A stretch of DNA of 64,000 nucleotides from Treponema sp. (GTDB lineage: Bacteria; Spirochaetota; Spirochaetia; Treponematales; Treponemataceae). Position numbers and translations under genes: made by a program. Positions 57,298-64,000 of the stretch are shown here, one piece after another (position 1 is the stretch's first letter; every line of letters starts with the position of its first letter). The stretch spans positions 39,848-103,847 of the forward strand of contig JAFUYH010000002.1 of assembly GCA_017470605.1 (NCBI GenBank), in the 5' to 3' direction. Under the pieces are notes generated by a model. The model was not told the DNA's origin. It did not search any database and was given only the letters and a program-made list of their open reading frames with translations.

Positions 57298-58281
57298 TCA
57301 TGCCAGATTGTTTTCCCGGAGCATATTGATGAAGCTCTTAGTTCCGGCTTTAATCGGCATAATCTCGTCTACAATAGGACTTTTACCTGGTCTTTTTTTA
57401 AGGTGTACGCAAAGGTGTATAACCTGCGTTAAATCCGGCAAAACTCCTGTAATGACCTCAGCAAGAATATCCTGCATTCTTATAAGCATACTGCTTGCCG
57501 TATCTGCGTGAATCGTAGTAACGTTCCCGGTATGCCCTGTATTCCATGATTTTATTAACTCGTCAGCTACCTCCCCATATCTAACCTCACCAAAGATGAT
57601 CCTGTTAGGAGTCCATCTCAGAGCTGTCCTTACGGCTTCTGCCGCACACTTACGGTTTACGGCAATGAATGTCGTATCGTGAGCAGGACACTGAAGTTCC
57701 GGGACATCTTCAACGATGTAGAAAGCATCATTTGGTGTATATTCAGTCATCTTTCTCAAGATGGCATTTGTAAACGTTGTTTTTCCGCTGCCTGTACTGC
57801 CTCCAACAAGAATGTTTTTCCTTTCCTTTATGTACTGGCAGATAAGGTCATATTCATCTTTCTGAAGCTGTCCGTTTGCCACATATTCTTCAAGCGTAAA
57901 AATCTTTGCAGCCGGTCGCCTCATAGCAATTTCTGCATTTGGAACGGCTGGCGGTAAGATTCCCGTAAATCGGAGGTTATAGGGCTTTGGTAAAACACAT
58001 TCAAGTTTGGGAAGCCCTGTAGAGTAATCAATTTCTTGTTCCAGTAAATGTGAAGCAGAAAGAATGATTCCCTTAACCTGTGCCGGAGAAAGAAATTCTC
58101 CGGTAAACACTTTTCCGACTACAAACTTTTCAACAATAATTTCTCCTGTTCCAATAATTTTTATGTCTGTTATGCTGGGGTCCTCGAAGTATTTTTTTAC
58201 AATACCCAGGTCTTCAAGAAAGTTGTCATAGACACGCTTTGACTTTTCTTCCCTGGCATTAATTGCCTGTAGCTCGTTCAA
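57298..58281 (-). CDS. trbB: TrbB/VirB11 secretion ATPase
   Basis: This is a 327-residue hexameric-type ATPase. The N-terminal domain includes IVEKFVVGKVFTGEF. Walker A GGSTGSGKTT lies at 160-169, followed by the Asp box VEDVPELQ, Walker B RIIFGEVRYGEVAD and the His box TGHTGNVTTIHA. All are intact and at normal spacing for TrbB/VirB11. It drives pilus assembly and substrate transfer with TrbE and TraG. Its start overlaps the end of the upstream RHH-type gene by 23 bp, so they are co-translated. It is followed by a short gap with its own regulatory element before trbC. Confidence 0.95.
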   Translation of the reverse strand: MNELQAINAREEKSKRVYDNFLEDLGIVKKYFEDPSITDIKIIGTGEIIVEKFVVGKVFTGEFLSPAQVKGIILSASHLLEQEIDYSTGLPKLECVLPKPYNLRFTGILPPAVPNAEIAMRRPAAKIFTLEEYVANGQLQKDEYDLICQYIKERKNILVGGSTGSGKTTFTNAILRKMTEYTPNDAFYIVEDVPELQCPAHDTTFIAVNRKCAAEAVRTALRWTPNRIIFGEVRYGEVADELIKSWNTGHTGNVTTIHADTASSMLIRMQDILAEVITGVLPDLTQVIHLCVHLKKRPGKSPIVDEIMPIKAGTKSFINMLRENNLA

Positions 58282-58753
58282 ACATTCCCTCGCTTGCAGC
58301 GTTGATATTTGTCATATCAAGTTTTTCCTGCATGTCAGCCCATACGTTCTGCATGAATGAAATCTTATGGGTCTTCATTTGATTCCTGTAATTTCTGATA
58401 ATTTTCGTAAATATGTCGTTTCCCTTATCAAGGGCGGGATTATATTTTCTTCCGTCTTTATCAATTTCATTGTTTGGAAGAGGCGGAAGCACTCCCATGA
58501 TGTAAGGCATGGTCAGATAAAAGACTCCTGCGAAAGTTTCAAGCTTTCTGTCGATAGCCGTAAGCTGATTTTCAATCTGTGTCATGCGGCCAAGGACGAT
58601 ATGTTCCGGCATGATTTCTTTTGAGTAATAAATATTCAGGGCATTCTCTACAATCTGAGTCTCAGAACACCCCTCTTCGTCAGCAAGCTCCTTAAGATGC
58701 TCAGCGACAAGTTTCTTGAGCCTCATATTTTTCTGAACGCTGTCTTCTTTCAT
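58259..58753 (-). CDS. RHH/CopG-like protein between traG and trbB
   Basis: This is a 164-residue protein. Residues ~1-48 fit a ribbon-helix-helix fold (MRLKKLVAEHLKELADEEGC then SETQIVENALNIYY). The rest is helical, with a hydrophobic patch (FAGVFYLTMPYIMGVLPPLP) and a basic stretch. A CopG-type gene in just this place, between the coupling-protein gene and trbB, is a feature of Tn4371-type clusters, where it probably regulates or assists transfer. The start has GAGGAG, with an element copy 35 bp upstream. The stop lies inside trbB. Confidence 0.75.
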   Translation of the reverse strand: MKEDSVQKNMRLKKLVAEHLKELADEEGCSETQIVENALNIYYSKEIMPEHIVLGRMTQIENQLTAIDRKLETFAGVFYLTMPYIMGVLPPLPNNEIDKDGRKYNPALDKGNDIFTKIIRNYRNQMKTHKISFMQNVWADMQEKLDMTNINAASEGMFERATGN

Positions 58754-58780
58754 AATTTCTCCTCTATGAATTTAATATCT

Positions 58781-58795
58781 TTATTTACACTTTAT
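58781..58795 (-). promoter_or_regulatory. Copy of recurrent element upstream of the RHH gene
   Basis: On the minus strand CATAAAGTGTAAATAAAGAT lies ~30 bp before the start at 58753 and overlaps the stop region of traG. Confidence 0.55.
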
Positions 58796-61041
58796 GAGTA
58801 AACCACATCACCTTCATTGTCAAAATCATCAAGGTTATATTCAGCGGCCTTTGGAGGCGGTTCCCCGTCATCAAGCTCAATGTTAAACGGAGCATCCCAC
58901 TCCTCGACTTCACCGTTCTCATCAGCATGATAGTTTTCAAGGAAGTCGATAGGATTAAAGCCCTCGTTCTCAGACTGGATTTTTTCATTCTCTACAATCA
59001 CGGCTTCTTTCTTTTCTTCTTCTCCAGCAGACTCACGCTTTTTTATCTGAGAAGGAAGCATGTATACTTCATCATCTATGTCTTTCTGTTTATAAGGAGC
59101 TGCAAATCCGGTCTCAACTTTTCCAGTGTCAACATTCTCGTTGAACACCTTCCAGGAAAATCTTTTATCAGCATAAAAAATGTTTTTCTTTCCCATGTAA
59201 GGCGGCATGTTGTGGCCCAGGATGATACAGTCCTCATAAGGCATTTTCATAAGCTCATCTGGATTTATGAGGTCTACTGCAATTTCCTGACTTGAAGTAT
59301 TCAAGTTATTTAAGGCAACAGCATAGCGGCTTCCAGAAACAGAAAGATTCTCTTTTGCTACAGATTTTTTACCAATCATCTTTGAAAACTTTTCTGCATC
59401 CTGCGGATTGTTTGGAGCATAAATTAAGATATAACGACAGTTATCAATAAATGTATTTTCCTGTCCGTAAATCTTTACAAGCTGCTGATATGCCTGAACG
59501 ACAAGATAGAACCGGAGGCCGTAACCCGCCAATATTCCTAACGAGGTAGCCAAAAATTTCATGTTTCCGAGGACAGGGAATTCGTCAATCATGAAAAGAA
59601 TAGGATGTTTTAATACCTTTTCCTTTTCTCCTGCCCTAAGTTCTCCAGAAGAGAAGCGGCGTACAATAAAGTCAATAATAAGCTGGAAAACAGGCATGAT
59701 ACGGTCAACATCACCAAACGGAAGCGTCAGGTAAAGTGAAATAGGCTCTTTTGATTCATAGAAGTCTGAAAGTTTAAAATCAGAATGGCTTGTAACATGG
59801 CTGATAAACGGATCACGGAAAAGATTAAGCTTAGACTGTACAGTCTGCATGATGTCAGAGCGAACCTTTTCATGCTGCTGCTTTGCAGACATTGCAACAT
59901 CAAGGACAATACCATGAATGTAATCAGAAACCTCACCGTTTTTATCGATGTGTTTTGAATTAATCATTTCGTCAAGAAGAGCTTCACCAGCTGGAAGCGG
60001 ATTTCCTTCTTCGTCTGTGCCGGATGCAGCTCGAGCAAATATACGAAGGACACCTGCTATACACTGGTCTTCTTTTTTATATAAAGGTCTACCGCTTTCA
60101 TTGACTGCAGAAAGAACATGGAATATAACGCCAGTTAAAAGGTCTCGTGCGTTATTGTCAAAGAAGTCTGAGTTAGAGTCTCCCCCCTTCTCTCCTTTCT
60201 GGAAAATGTTTGTAAGAATTGTACCGATGTCACGGAAAGCATTTTCATCAAGTTCAACTTCTTCCAAAGGATTAAAACATGCTGTTTCCATCTGAACCGG
60301 AGAGAACTTTATTACTCGGCTGAACTTCTGCCTGTAACCTGCCGTCATATTGTAAAGCTCACCTTTAGGGTCAAAGACAATGACACTTTCTGTATATGAA
60401 CACAATGTCGGAACTACAGTACCAACGCCCTTTCCTGAACGGGTCGGGGCAATTACTAAAGTATGGCTTGTACCGGCATGACAGATAAGCTTTGAAGGTT
60501 TTATCATTTTCAAGCCGAAATTACCTTTTTTATTGATGATAGCCTCAGTCTGGGCATCATACTGCTGGGCCAGGACTACACCGTGGTCTTCACAAAGACC
60601 AAATTTTTTAAGGTCTTTCTTCGTTCCCCAGCGGGCTGTACCGTAAAGATGTTCATTTTTATTAAATCCTCGACTGCGGATAATGGATATAGCAAGCCAA
60701 GTAAAGACAGCAATAACGGCACAGATCGTTCCAGGAATTGCAGCCTGTCCGATTGATTCCTGAACAAGCTTGTCAAAAGGATTCGTAAACATTGTAATTA
60801 GGATTACGATTGGATTAAAAATAGGATAACCGGCAGGATATTTTCCAATACCATGCTTTAAAATATAAATCGGTGTTTCACAGTAGCGGGGGTTATAGCC
60901 CATCATTTCAGCAAATTTCTGAGTCGAAAGAAAAATGCCGATTATTAAAATAAGGACTGGAATTATTAAGTTTGTGAGGTCGTATATAAGTTTTCGGGAA
61001 GATTTTTTTGGGTCTTCCCTCAAAAATTCATTTTTTGCCAT
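58792..61041 (-). CDS. traG: TraG/VirD4 coupling protein
   Basis: This 749-residue type IV coupling protein has two N-terminal membrane segments (LTNLIIPVLILIIGIFLS and AAIPGTICAVIAVFTWLAIS). A VirD4 ATPase follows: Walker A VIAPTRSGKGVGTVVP near residue 200, SVIVFDPKGELY after it, and Walker B HPILFMIDEFPVLGNM near 490 followed by YYLVVQAYQQL-like sensor sequence. The last ~110 residues are an acidic tail (FNPIDFLENYHADENGEVEE). Coupling proteins bring the relaxase-DNA complex and effector proteins to the channel, and an acidic tail could receive basic substrate tails (inference). Promoter and a ribosome-binding-site hairpin lie just upstream. Confidence 0.95.
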   Translation of the reverse strand: MAKNEFLREDPKKSSRKLIYDLTNLIIPVLILIIGIFLSTQKFAEMMGYNPRYCETPIYILKHGIGKYPAGYPIFNPIVILITMFTNPFDKLVQESIGQAAIPGTICAVIAVFTWLAISIIRSRGFNKNEHLYGTARWGTKKDLKKFGLCEDHGVVLAQQYDAQTEAIINKKGNFGLKMIKPSKLICHAGTSHTLVIAPTRSGKGVGTVVPTLCSYTESVIVFDPKGELYNMTAGYRQKFSRVIKFSPVQMETACFNPLEEVELDENAFRDIGTILTNIFQKGEKGGDSNSDFFDNNARDLLTGVIFHVLSAVNESGRPLYKKEDQCIAGVLRIFARAASGTDEEGNPLPAGEALLDEMINSKHIDKNGEVSDYIHGIVLDVAMSAKQQHEKVRSDIMQTVQSKLNLFRDPFISHVTSHSDFKLSDFYESKEPISLYLTLPFGDVDRIMPVFQLIIDFIVRRFSSGELRAGEKEKVLKHPILFMIDEFPVLGNMKFLATSLGILAGYGLRFYLVVQAYQQLVKIYGQENTFIDNCRYILIYAPNNPQDAEKFSKMIGKKSVAKENLSVSGSRYAVALNNLNTSSQEIAVDLINPDELMKMPYEDCIILGHNMPPYMGKKNIFYADKRFSWKVFNENVDTGKVETGFAAPYKQKDIDDEVYMLPSQIKKRESAGEEEKKEAVIVENEKIQSENEGFNPIDFLENYHADENGEVEEWDAPFNIELDDGEPPPKAAEYNLDDFDNEGDVVYS

Positions 61042-61088
61042 AAGCGCCTTTAATAAAAATTGAATGATTTTTTTTATTTTTAGCGCTT
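61042..61088 (-). promoter_or_regulatory. Leader hairpin covering the traG ribosome-binding site
   Basis: GCGCTT (61083-61088), close to the expected transcript start, can pair with AAGCGC (61042-61047), which abuts the ATG, with A/T-rich flanks extending the stem. The ribosome-binding site AAAGG lies within the right arm, so folding would limit translation. Confidence 0.5.
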
Positions 61089-61094
61089 GTGAGT

Positions 61095-61146
61095 ATTATA
61101 TTATAAAAGCTTTAAAACTGTCAATTACTATGTTTATTTACACTGT
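61095..61146 (-). promoter_or_regulatory. traG promoter with upstream element copy
   Basis: On the minus strand TTGACA (61119-61124), an 18-bp spacer and TATAAT (61095-61100). Directly upstream lies CAGTGTAAATAAACATAG (61128-61145), placing the element next to the -35 box. Confidence 0.75.
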
Positions 61147-61151
61147 CTGTT

Positions 61152-62390
61152 TTAAGAATGGATTGTTATGAGCGGCCTCAATTTTCCTTTCTGATTCTTC
61201 TCTGCCCGAACCGTTATAAACTTTCCAACATCCTCATCTTTAAGCTTGATTCTGGTTGGAATATACCAGGCTTTATTTACTTTCCTGTTTTCAATTACAA
61301 CGGCATTATTCCAGACATCCTCATCATTCATGTTGTAAATATTTGTAACGACACCGTTAATCTCTCCCATTTCACCTGTATACAGTTCAAGATTATATGG
61401 AGAAACCAGTTTAAGCTTACCTCTTGCATCAAGGTAAGTGTTATAGCGGCCGATTGCACGAAGCTTTTGCTTCCATCCTTTTTCAAGGTAATACAGTGGT
61501 GGCTTTTCCTTGGAATAACAGATAGCAAGCCCCATCTGAACAAGAGTATTGAGTCTGAGAATTTCTGTATCATCTGTAGTAACTTTTGAGGCAGAATATT
61601 CAGCGTTATCAACAATTTTTGGAATCTTAAACTCTGTATAGCCATAGTAAGACTCAATATGCTCATCAATTTTAGTCCATCTTTTAACATAAGGAAGCTG
61701 ACTTCGGGCAGCTTCAATTGCTTCCTGGCTGCGTGAACCTACAAGGTTTGTACAGATGTCCATTGCAAGTCCTCTTGCAACATTCTTCACAATAGCTGGT
61801 TCAAAACGGAATTTTTCTTTTGTCCTTTTATCTATTCCATTGATTAAGAGATGTGAATGAATGTGACCAGTATCAGTATGCGTTACGGCCATCCAAGAAA
61901 ACTTATGTCCTGTAATTGTTTCAAGATTCTTCACAAACTGGCGGACCATAAGCTTCATATCTACACTCTGGCTTTCAGGACTGATTATGAATTTAAATCC
62001 CAGGTCATCAGCCTCGCTTTCATATTTTAAAATCTCACTTTCAGGAACAACATCATACTTATCATTAAAAAGATCCGGCTTTTCTACAACAGCCTTTTTA
62101 TTTTTCTGCGGCATATAATTACGCAAGAATTCAATATGCTTTTCCTTTGACTCCGTGTAATACATTTTTACCGTACACGGCTGCTTTTGAGCTGCATGAC
62201 CTCGGAAAAAGTTATGTTTAACTTCTTTCCTTTCTTTTTTTGCCGGATAATACATTCTGTCAAGTTCACGAAAAAAAGCCGCTATTTCTTTTCCGGCATC
62301 AGTCATTCTGAGCTTTTTTGGAGGATAAAGTTTTTTTACAAGAAAGTCATAGTCAATGACTTCTTCACCAGTTATAGAATCTTTGTGCAT
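61152..62390 (-). CDS. MOBP/VirD2-like relaxase
   Basis: This is a 412-residue protein. Residues ~131-185 show the relaxase core of the VirD2-like/DUF3363 group found with Tn4371-type systems: LGFKFIISPESQSVDMKLMV, ETITGHKFSWMAVTHTDTGH and the metal-binding triad H176-x-H178-x-H180, followed by LLINGIDKRTKEKF. The N-terminal part has several candidate catalytic Tyr residues (VKMYYTESKE). The C-terminal half contains a segment around RAIGRYNTYLDARGKLK and an end with WYIPTRIKLKDEDVG. It should nick oriT and stay bound to the transferred strand. It is shorter than many relatives (500-700 residues). It lies 3 bp after the accessory gene. Confidence 0.88.
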   Translation of the reverse strand: MHKDSITGEEVIDYDFLVKKLYPPKKLRMTDAGKEIAAFFRELDRMYYPAKKERKEVKHNFFRGHAAQKQPCTVKMYYTESKEKHIEFLRNYMPQKNKKAVVEKPDLFNDKYDVVPESEILKYESEADDLGFKFIISPESQSVDMKLMVRQFVKNLETITGHKFSWMAVTHTDTGHIHSHLLINGIDKRTKEKFRFEPAIVKNVARGLAMDICTNLVGSRSQEAIEAARSQLPYVKRWTKIDEHIESYYGYTEFKIPKIVDNAEYSASKVTTDDTEILRLNTLVQMGLAICYSKEKPPLYYLEKGWKQKLRAIGRYNTYLDARGKLKLVSPYNLELYTGEMGEINGVVTNIYNMNDEDVWNNAVVIENRKVNKAWYIPTRIKLKDEDVGKFITVRAEKNQKGKLRPLITIHS

Positions 62391-62393
62391 GAG

Positions 62394-62906
62394 TTATCGT
62401 CCATTATTTTTGCAGCAATGCAAAAGTTCATAAAAATATGATTCATAAAGTGGAAACACTGCAAGATTTGCTTTTATTGCGGCATCATAAGCTGCAAGAA
62501 GCATTGCAGTACATTCTTTTTCAATTCTGGTACGGTTGCCTGAAGTAAAACATAAAACTGGATTAATAAGTAATGAATCAAGAAAGCTGATAAAACTTTC
62601 TGCTTGCTGACTGTAATTTTCACTATTTGTTATTAATGAAAGGGAATTTCTGACATTTTCTTTTACGGCATTAAGAAGATATTTAGCATTGTTTATTCTG
62701 TTTGCCTCTTGATTATCCGCCATTGGGTCAAAAACCACAAGAGGTTTCTTTACGAGTTTTTCAAGCATATCTTCTGCTGCAGCAGAAAATGTAAGATTAC
62801 GGTCTACTGCGTGATACTTTATTTTTCTATAAATGCTGTCGCTTACGGTTATACGAATCGTATGACGTGGTTTTTCAACAACACCTGTAATAATGTAATT
62901 TTTCAT
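62394..62906 (-). CDS. Putative relaxosome accessory protein (RHH-like)
   Basis: This is a 170-residue protein read from the ATG at 62906 just after the stop of the upstream gene, whose AGAGGAG end acts as ribosome-binding site (spacing is long); an in-frame ATG at 62951 lies inside that gene. Residues ~10-50 (RHTIRITVSDSIYRKIKYHA then VDRNLTFSAAAEDMLEKLV) fit a ribbon-helix-helix DNA-binding domain. The rest is helical. Its position directly ahead of the relaxase gene fits an oriT-binding helper such as those that accompany MOBP relaxases, but sequence similarity to a named family is not evident. It ends in CCKNNGR. Confidence 0.7.
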   Translation of the reverse strand: MKNYIITGVVEKPRHTIRITVSDSIYRKIKYHAVDRNLTFSAAAEDMLEKLVKKPLVVFDPMADNQEANRINNAKYLLNAVKENVRNSLSLITNSENYSQQAESFISFLDSLLINPVLCFTSGNRTRIEKECTAMLLAAYDAAIKANLAVFPLYESYFYELLHCCKNNGR

Positions 62907-62913
62907 TTTTTTA

Positions 62914-63408
62914 TTATTCTCCTCTCTTAAATATTTCTGTAAGATAATCATTAAGTGAACTTATATCTAAAGAATTATTATTCTCATCAAGATTGAAAAG
63001 TTTCTGGATTGCAGGAATCTCACGCTTAATATTACAAAGCAGACTTATCCAAATAGAAACATTGTTAGACTCATTTATTCCCAATATCTTCCTGTAATTT
63101 TCTTCATTAATCAGTTTATACAAATCCTTAAAGCAATTTAAAACCAATGAAAAAGGAAGTACATTTATATCCGCAAAGTTTTCGCATTTTACAAGAACTT
63201 TAATCAGTTCAGGAATGTTATGCAGATTGTCAAACACGAGATAAAGAAACATAGATTCTGAATCTGAGAACACCAGTTTATTTCCATAATATTTTTTATA
63301 ATCCTGACATGGGCGAGGAAACAGATTCCTTGCGAAAACAGTTTTAATCTGTTCGATATTAATAAGATGTTCCAAAAGTTCTATTTTCTGTATAATTTTC
63401 TTTTCCAT
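62914..63408 (-). CDS. Uncharacterised protein at the head of the mobilisation operon
   Basis: This is a 164-residue helical, soluble protein beginning MEKKIIQKIELLEHLINIEQ, with no motif I recognise. It contains CFKDLYKLINEENYRKILGI and ends LTEIFKRGE. The final AGAGGAGAA codons are the ribosome-binding site of the next gene. It precedes the accessory and relaxase genes in the same direction and follows the candidate oriT region, so a role in DNA processing is possible but unsupported by sequence. Confidence 0.7.
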   Translation of the reverse strand: MEKKIIQKIELLEHLINIEQIKTVFARNLFPRPCQDYKKYYGNKLVFSDSESMFLYLVFDNLHNIPELIKVLVKCENFADINVLPFSLVLNCFKDLYKLINEENYRKILGINESNNVSIWISLLCNIKREIPAIQKLFNLDENNNSLDISSLNDYLTEIFKRGE

Positions 63409-63470
63409 AAAAATAAAGCCCTCAATTTTTCTTGTATTGGCAGTTACGCACTCAAAAGTTGTTTCCCATA

Positions 63471-63569
63471 TTACATTTTCTGATATATCAATATAAGAAT
63501 TACAAAAATATTAATGAGTAGCCCTAATATACATCCAATCAAAAAGTTAAAAAAATTTTCAAATTTCAT
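63471..63569 (-). CDS. Very small membrane protein, 32 residues
   Basis: The frame starts with ATG at 63569, preceded by a perfect GGAGG at good spacing, and ends at TAA (63471). The product begins MKFENFFNFLIGCILGLLIN and is almost entirely one membrane segment, ending ILIYQKM. The strong ribosome-binding site argues for real translation. Position between the candidate oriT and the mobilisation genes is compatible with a small regulator or exclusion peptide. Function is unknown. Confidence 0.5.
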   Translation of the reverse strand: MKFENFFNFLIGCILGLLINIFVILILIYQKM

Positions 63570-63589
63570 ATATTACCTCCGAAAATAAG

Positions 63590-63720
63590 ACGGATTATTT
63601 TGGAACGCCGGTAATGTCCGCCACAACCAGCTTTTTGACGTTAATTTAATCAGCAGATAACCTTCATCGGTTCAACGTCATCCCGCTCCTGCGACTCCGT
63701 TTTTATGGTGTTTATACTCA
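63590..63720. other. Candidate oriT / noncoding region
   Basis: The stretch 63409-63744 holds only the 32-residue ORF. Between 63590 and 63720 it is noncoding and richer in GC than its surroundings. It has an inverted repeat, TGACGTT (63636-63642) and AACGTCA (63674-63680), followed 7 bp later by TCCTGC (63687-63692), similar to the TCCTG|C core of P-type nick sites. It lies at the head of the mobilisation operon, the usual oriT place. No experimental-type evidence is visible, so this remains a candidate. Confidence 0.4.
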
Positions 63721-63744
63721 AACGGAAGCGAAACCTGTGAGTAC

Positions 63745-64000
63745 TTATTTTGTTATCTGTTCTCCCTTCCTTGAGCAGTAACTAGAAATTGTTTTTAAAT
63801 AAATATCCTCATCCTTATCATCAAAAACAATTTTATTTAAAACCAGGTCTTCAAGGACTTCTGACTCCGACATCTTACCTTTGCTGAGAAAAATCATATA
63901 ACTTCTAAAACGTGGAGATTTAAAAGCATACATATAAGTTCTAAAAGATAAAAGAATTTTATAATTATGCCTAATATAATTTGTTGCCAGTTCAGATGGA
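63745..64000 (-). CDS. Uncharacterised protein, 5' end beyond window
   Basis: The minus-strand frame is open from the window edge to a stop at 63745 (85 codons). An internal ATG at 63933 exists, but the frame continues upstream in phase (ELATNYIRHNYKILLSFRTY and onwards), so the true start is probably outside. The visible end is helical and basic, then acidic (EDLVLNKIVFDDKDEDIYLK). No motif is recognised. Confidence 0.55.
   Translation of the reverse strand, partial: PSELATNYIRHNYKILLSFRTYMYAFKSPRFRSYMIFLSKGKMSESEVLEDLVLNKIVFDDKDEDIYLKTISSYCSRKGEQITK

Noticed and set aside
63745..64000. Integrase or recombinase at the right edge
   Set aside because: The visible 85 codons show no R-H-R-Y or serine-recombinase motif; the gene is left as unknown.
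1..64000. tRNA, rRNA, riboswitch or insertion-sequence genes
   Set aside because: Reading both strands showed no cloverleaf-like conserved arms, rRNA signatures, known riboswitch cores or transposase motifs.

Overview
The window looks like about 64 kb of a conjugative element (integrative element or plasmid) from a spirochaete, most likely a Treponema of animal or gut origin. This rests on the low GC content, three lipoproteins with the loose spirochaetal lipobox (SFSSC, IFASC, FAFMSC) and giant Ig-like (Big) repeat lipoproteins. The genus is inferred from sequence style, since no rRNA or housekeeping gene is present. No integrase, replication initiator, attachment site or insertion sequence is visible, so plasmid versus integrated state is open.

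Layout, read in the main (minus) direction from the right end. (1) 61.1-64.0 kb: mobilisation region with a MOBP/VirD2-like relaxase, a small DNA-binding accessory protein, a candidate oriT and a partial gene running off the edge. (2) 50.6-61.0 kb: TraG/VirD4 coupling protein, RHH protein, then TrbB, C, D, E, a 71-residue basic protein, TrbJ and TrbL. (3) 46.5-50.6 kb: an accessory block between trbL and trbF. It holds an AbiEii remnant, a HipA/CtkA-like kinase, a RelB/PIN pair, a DUF4177-like protein and a PD-(D/E)XK nuclease-like protein. Its plus-strand genes sit behind three near-identical copies of a ~65 bp promoter. (4) 41.9-46.5 kb: TrbF, TrbG, a membrane protein, TrbI and a 46-residue membrane protein. 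The trb order is that of Tn4371-type systems. (5) 27.4-41.8 kb: two giant, colinear Big-repeat lipoproteins (1955 and 2494 residues) and a small lipoprotein. (6) 24.2-27.4 kb: a divergent island with a plus-strand operon (unknown protein, PilZ protein, small membrane protein), a candidate regulator, and a DUF3990 toxin-like pair on the minus strand. (7) 1-24 kb: a long minus-strand operon of conjugation-associated polyvalent-type proteins. It includes two ArdC-like antirestriction proteins, a DUF4406 protein, a ~3070-residue protein with zincin, phosphoribosyltransferase-like and sliding-clamp-like parts, a ComM-like AAA+ ATPase, a TerB-like protein and several unknowns.

How it may work together: the Trb machine and relaxase move the DNA, the Big lipoproteins are good candidates for surface contact, and the polyvalent operon looks like a set of proteins delivered to or made early in the recipient. 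Seven proteins, including the HipA-like kinase 24 kb away from the others, share a helical C-terminal module with an invariant glycine. In six of them it lies near the C-terminus and is followed by a tail usually ending in Arg or Arg-Gly. This resembles in layout, though not in sequence, the bipartite export signals of type IV effectors. An AAAGTGTAAATAAA-like element recurs upstream of at least ten transcription units in all regions and may be the operator of an element-wide regulator.
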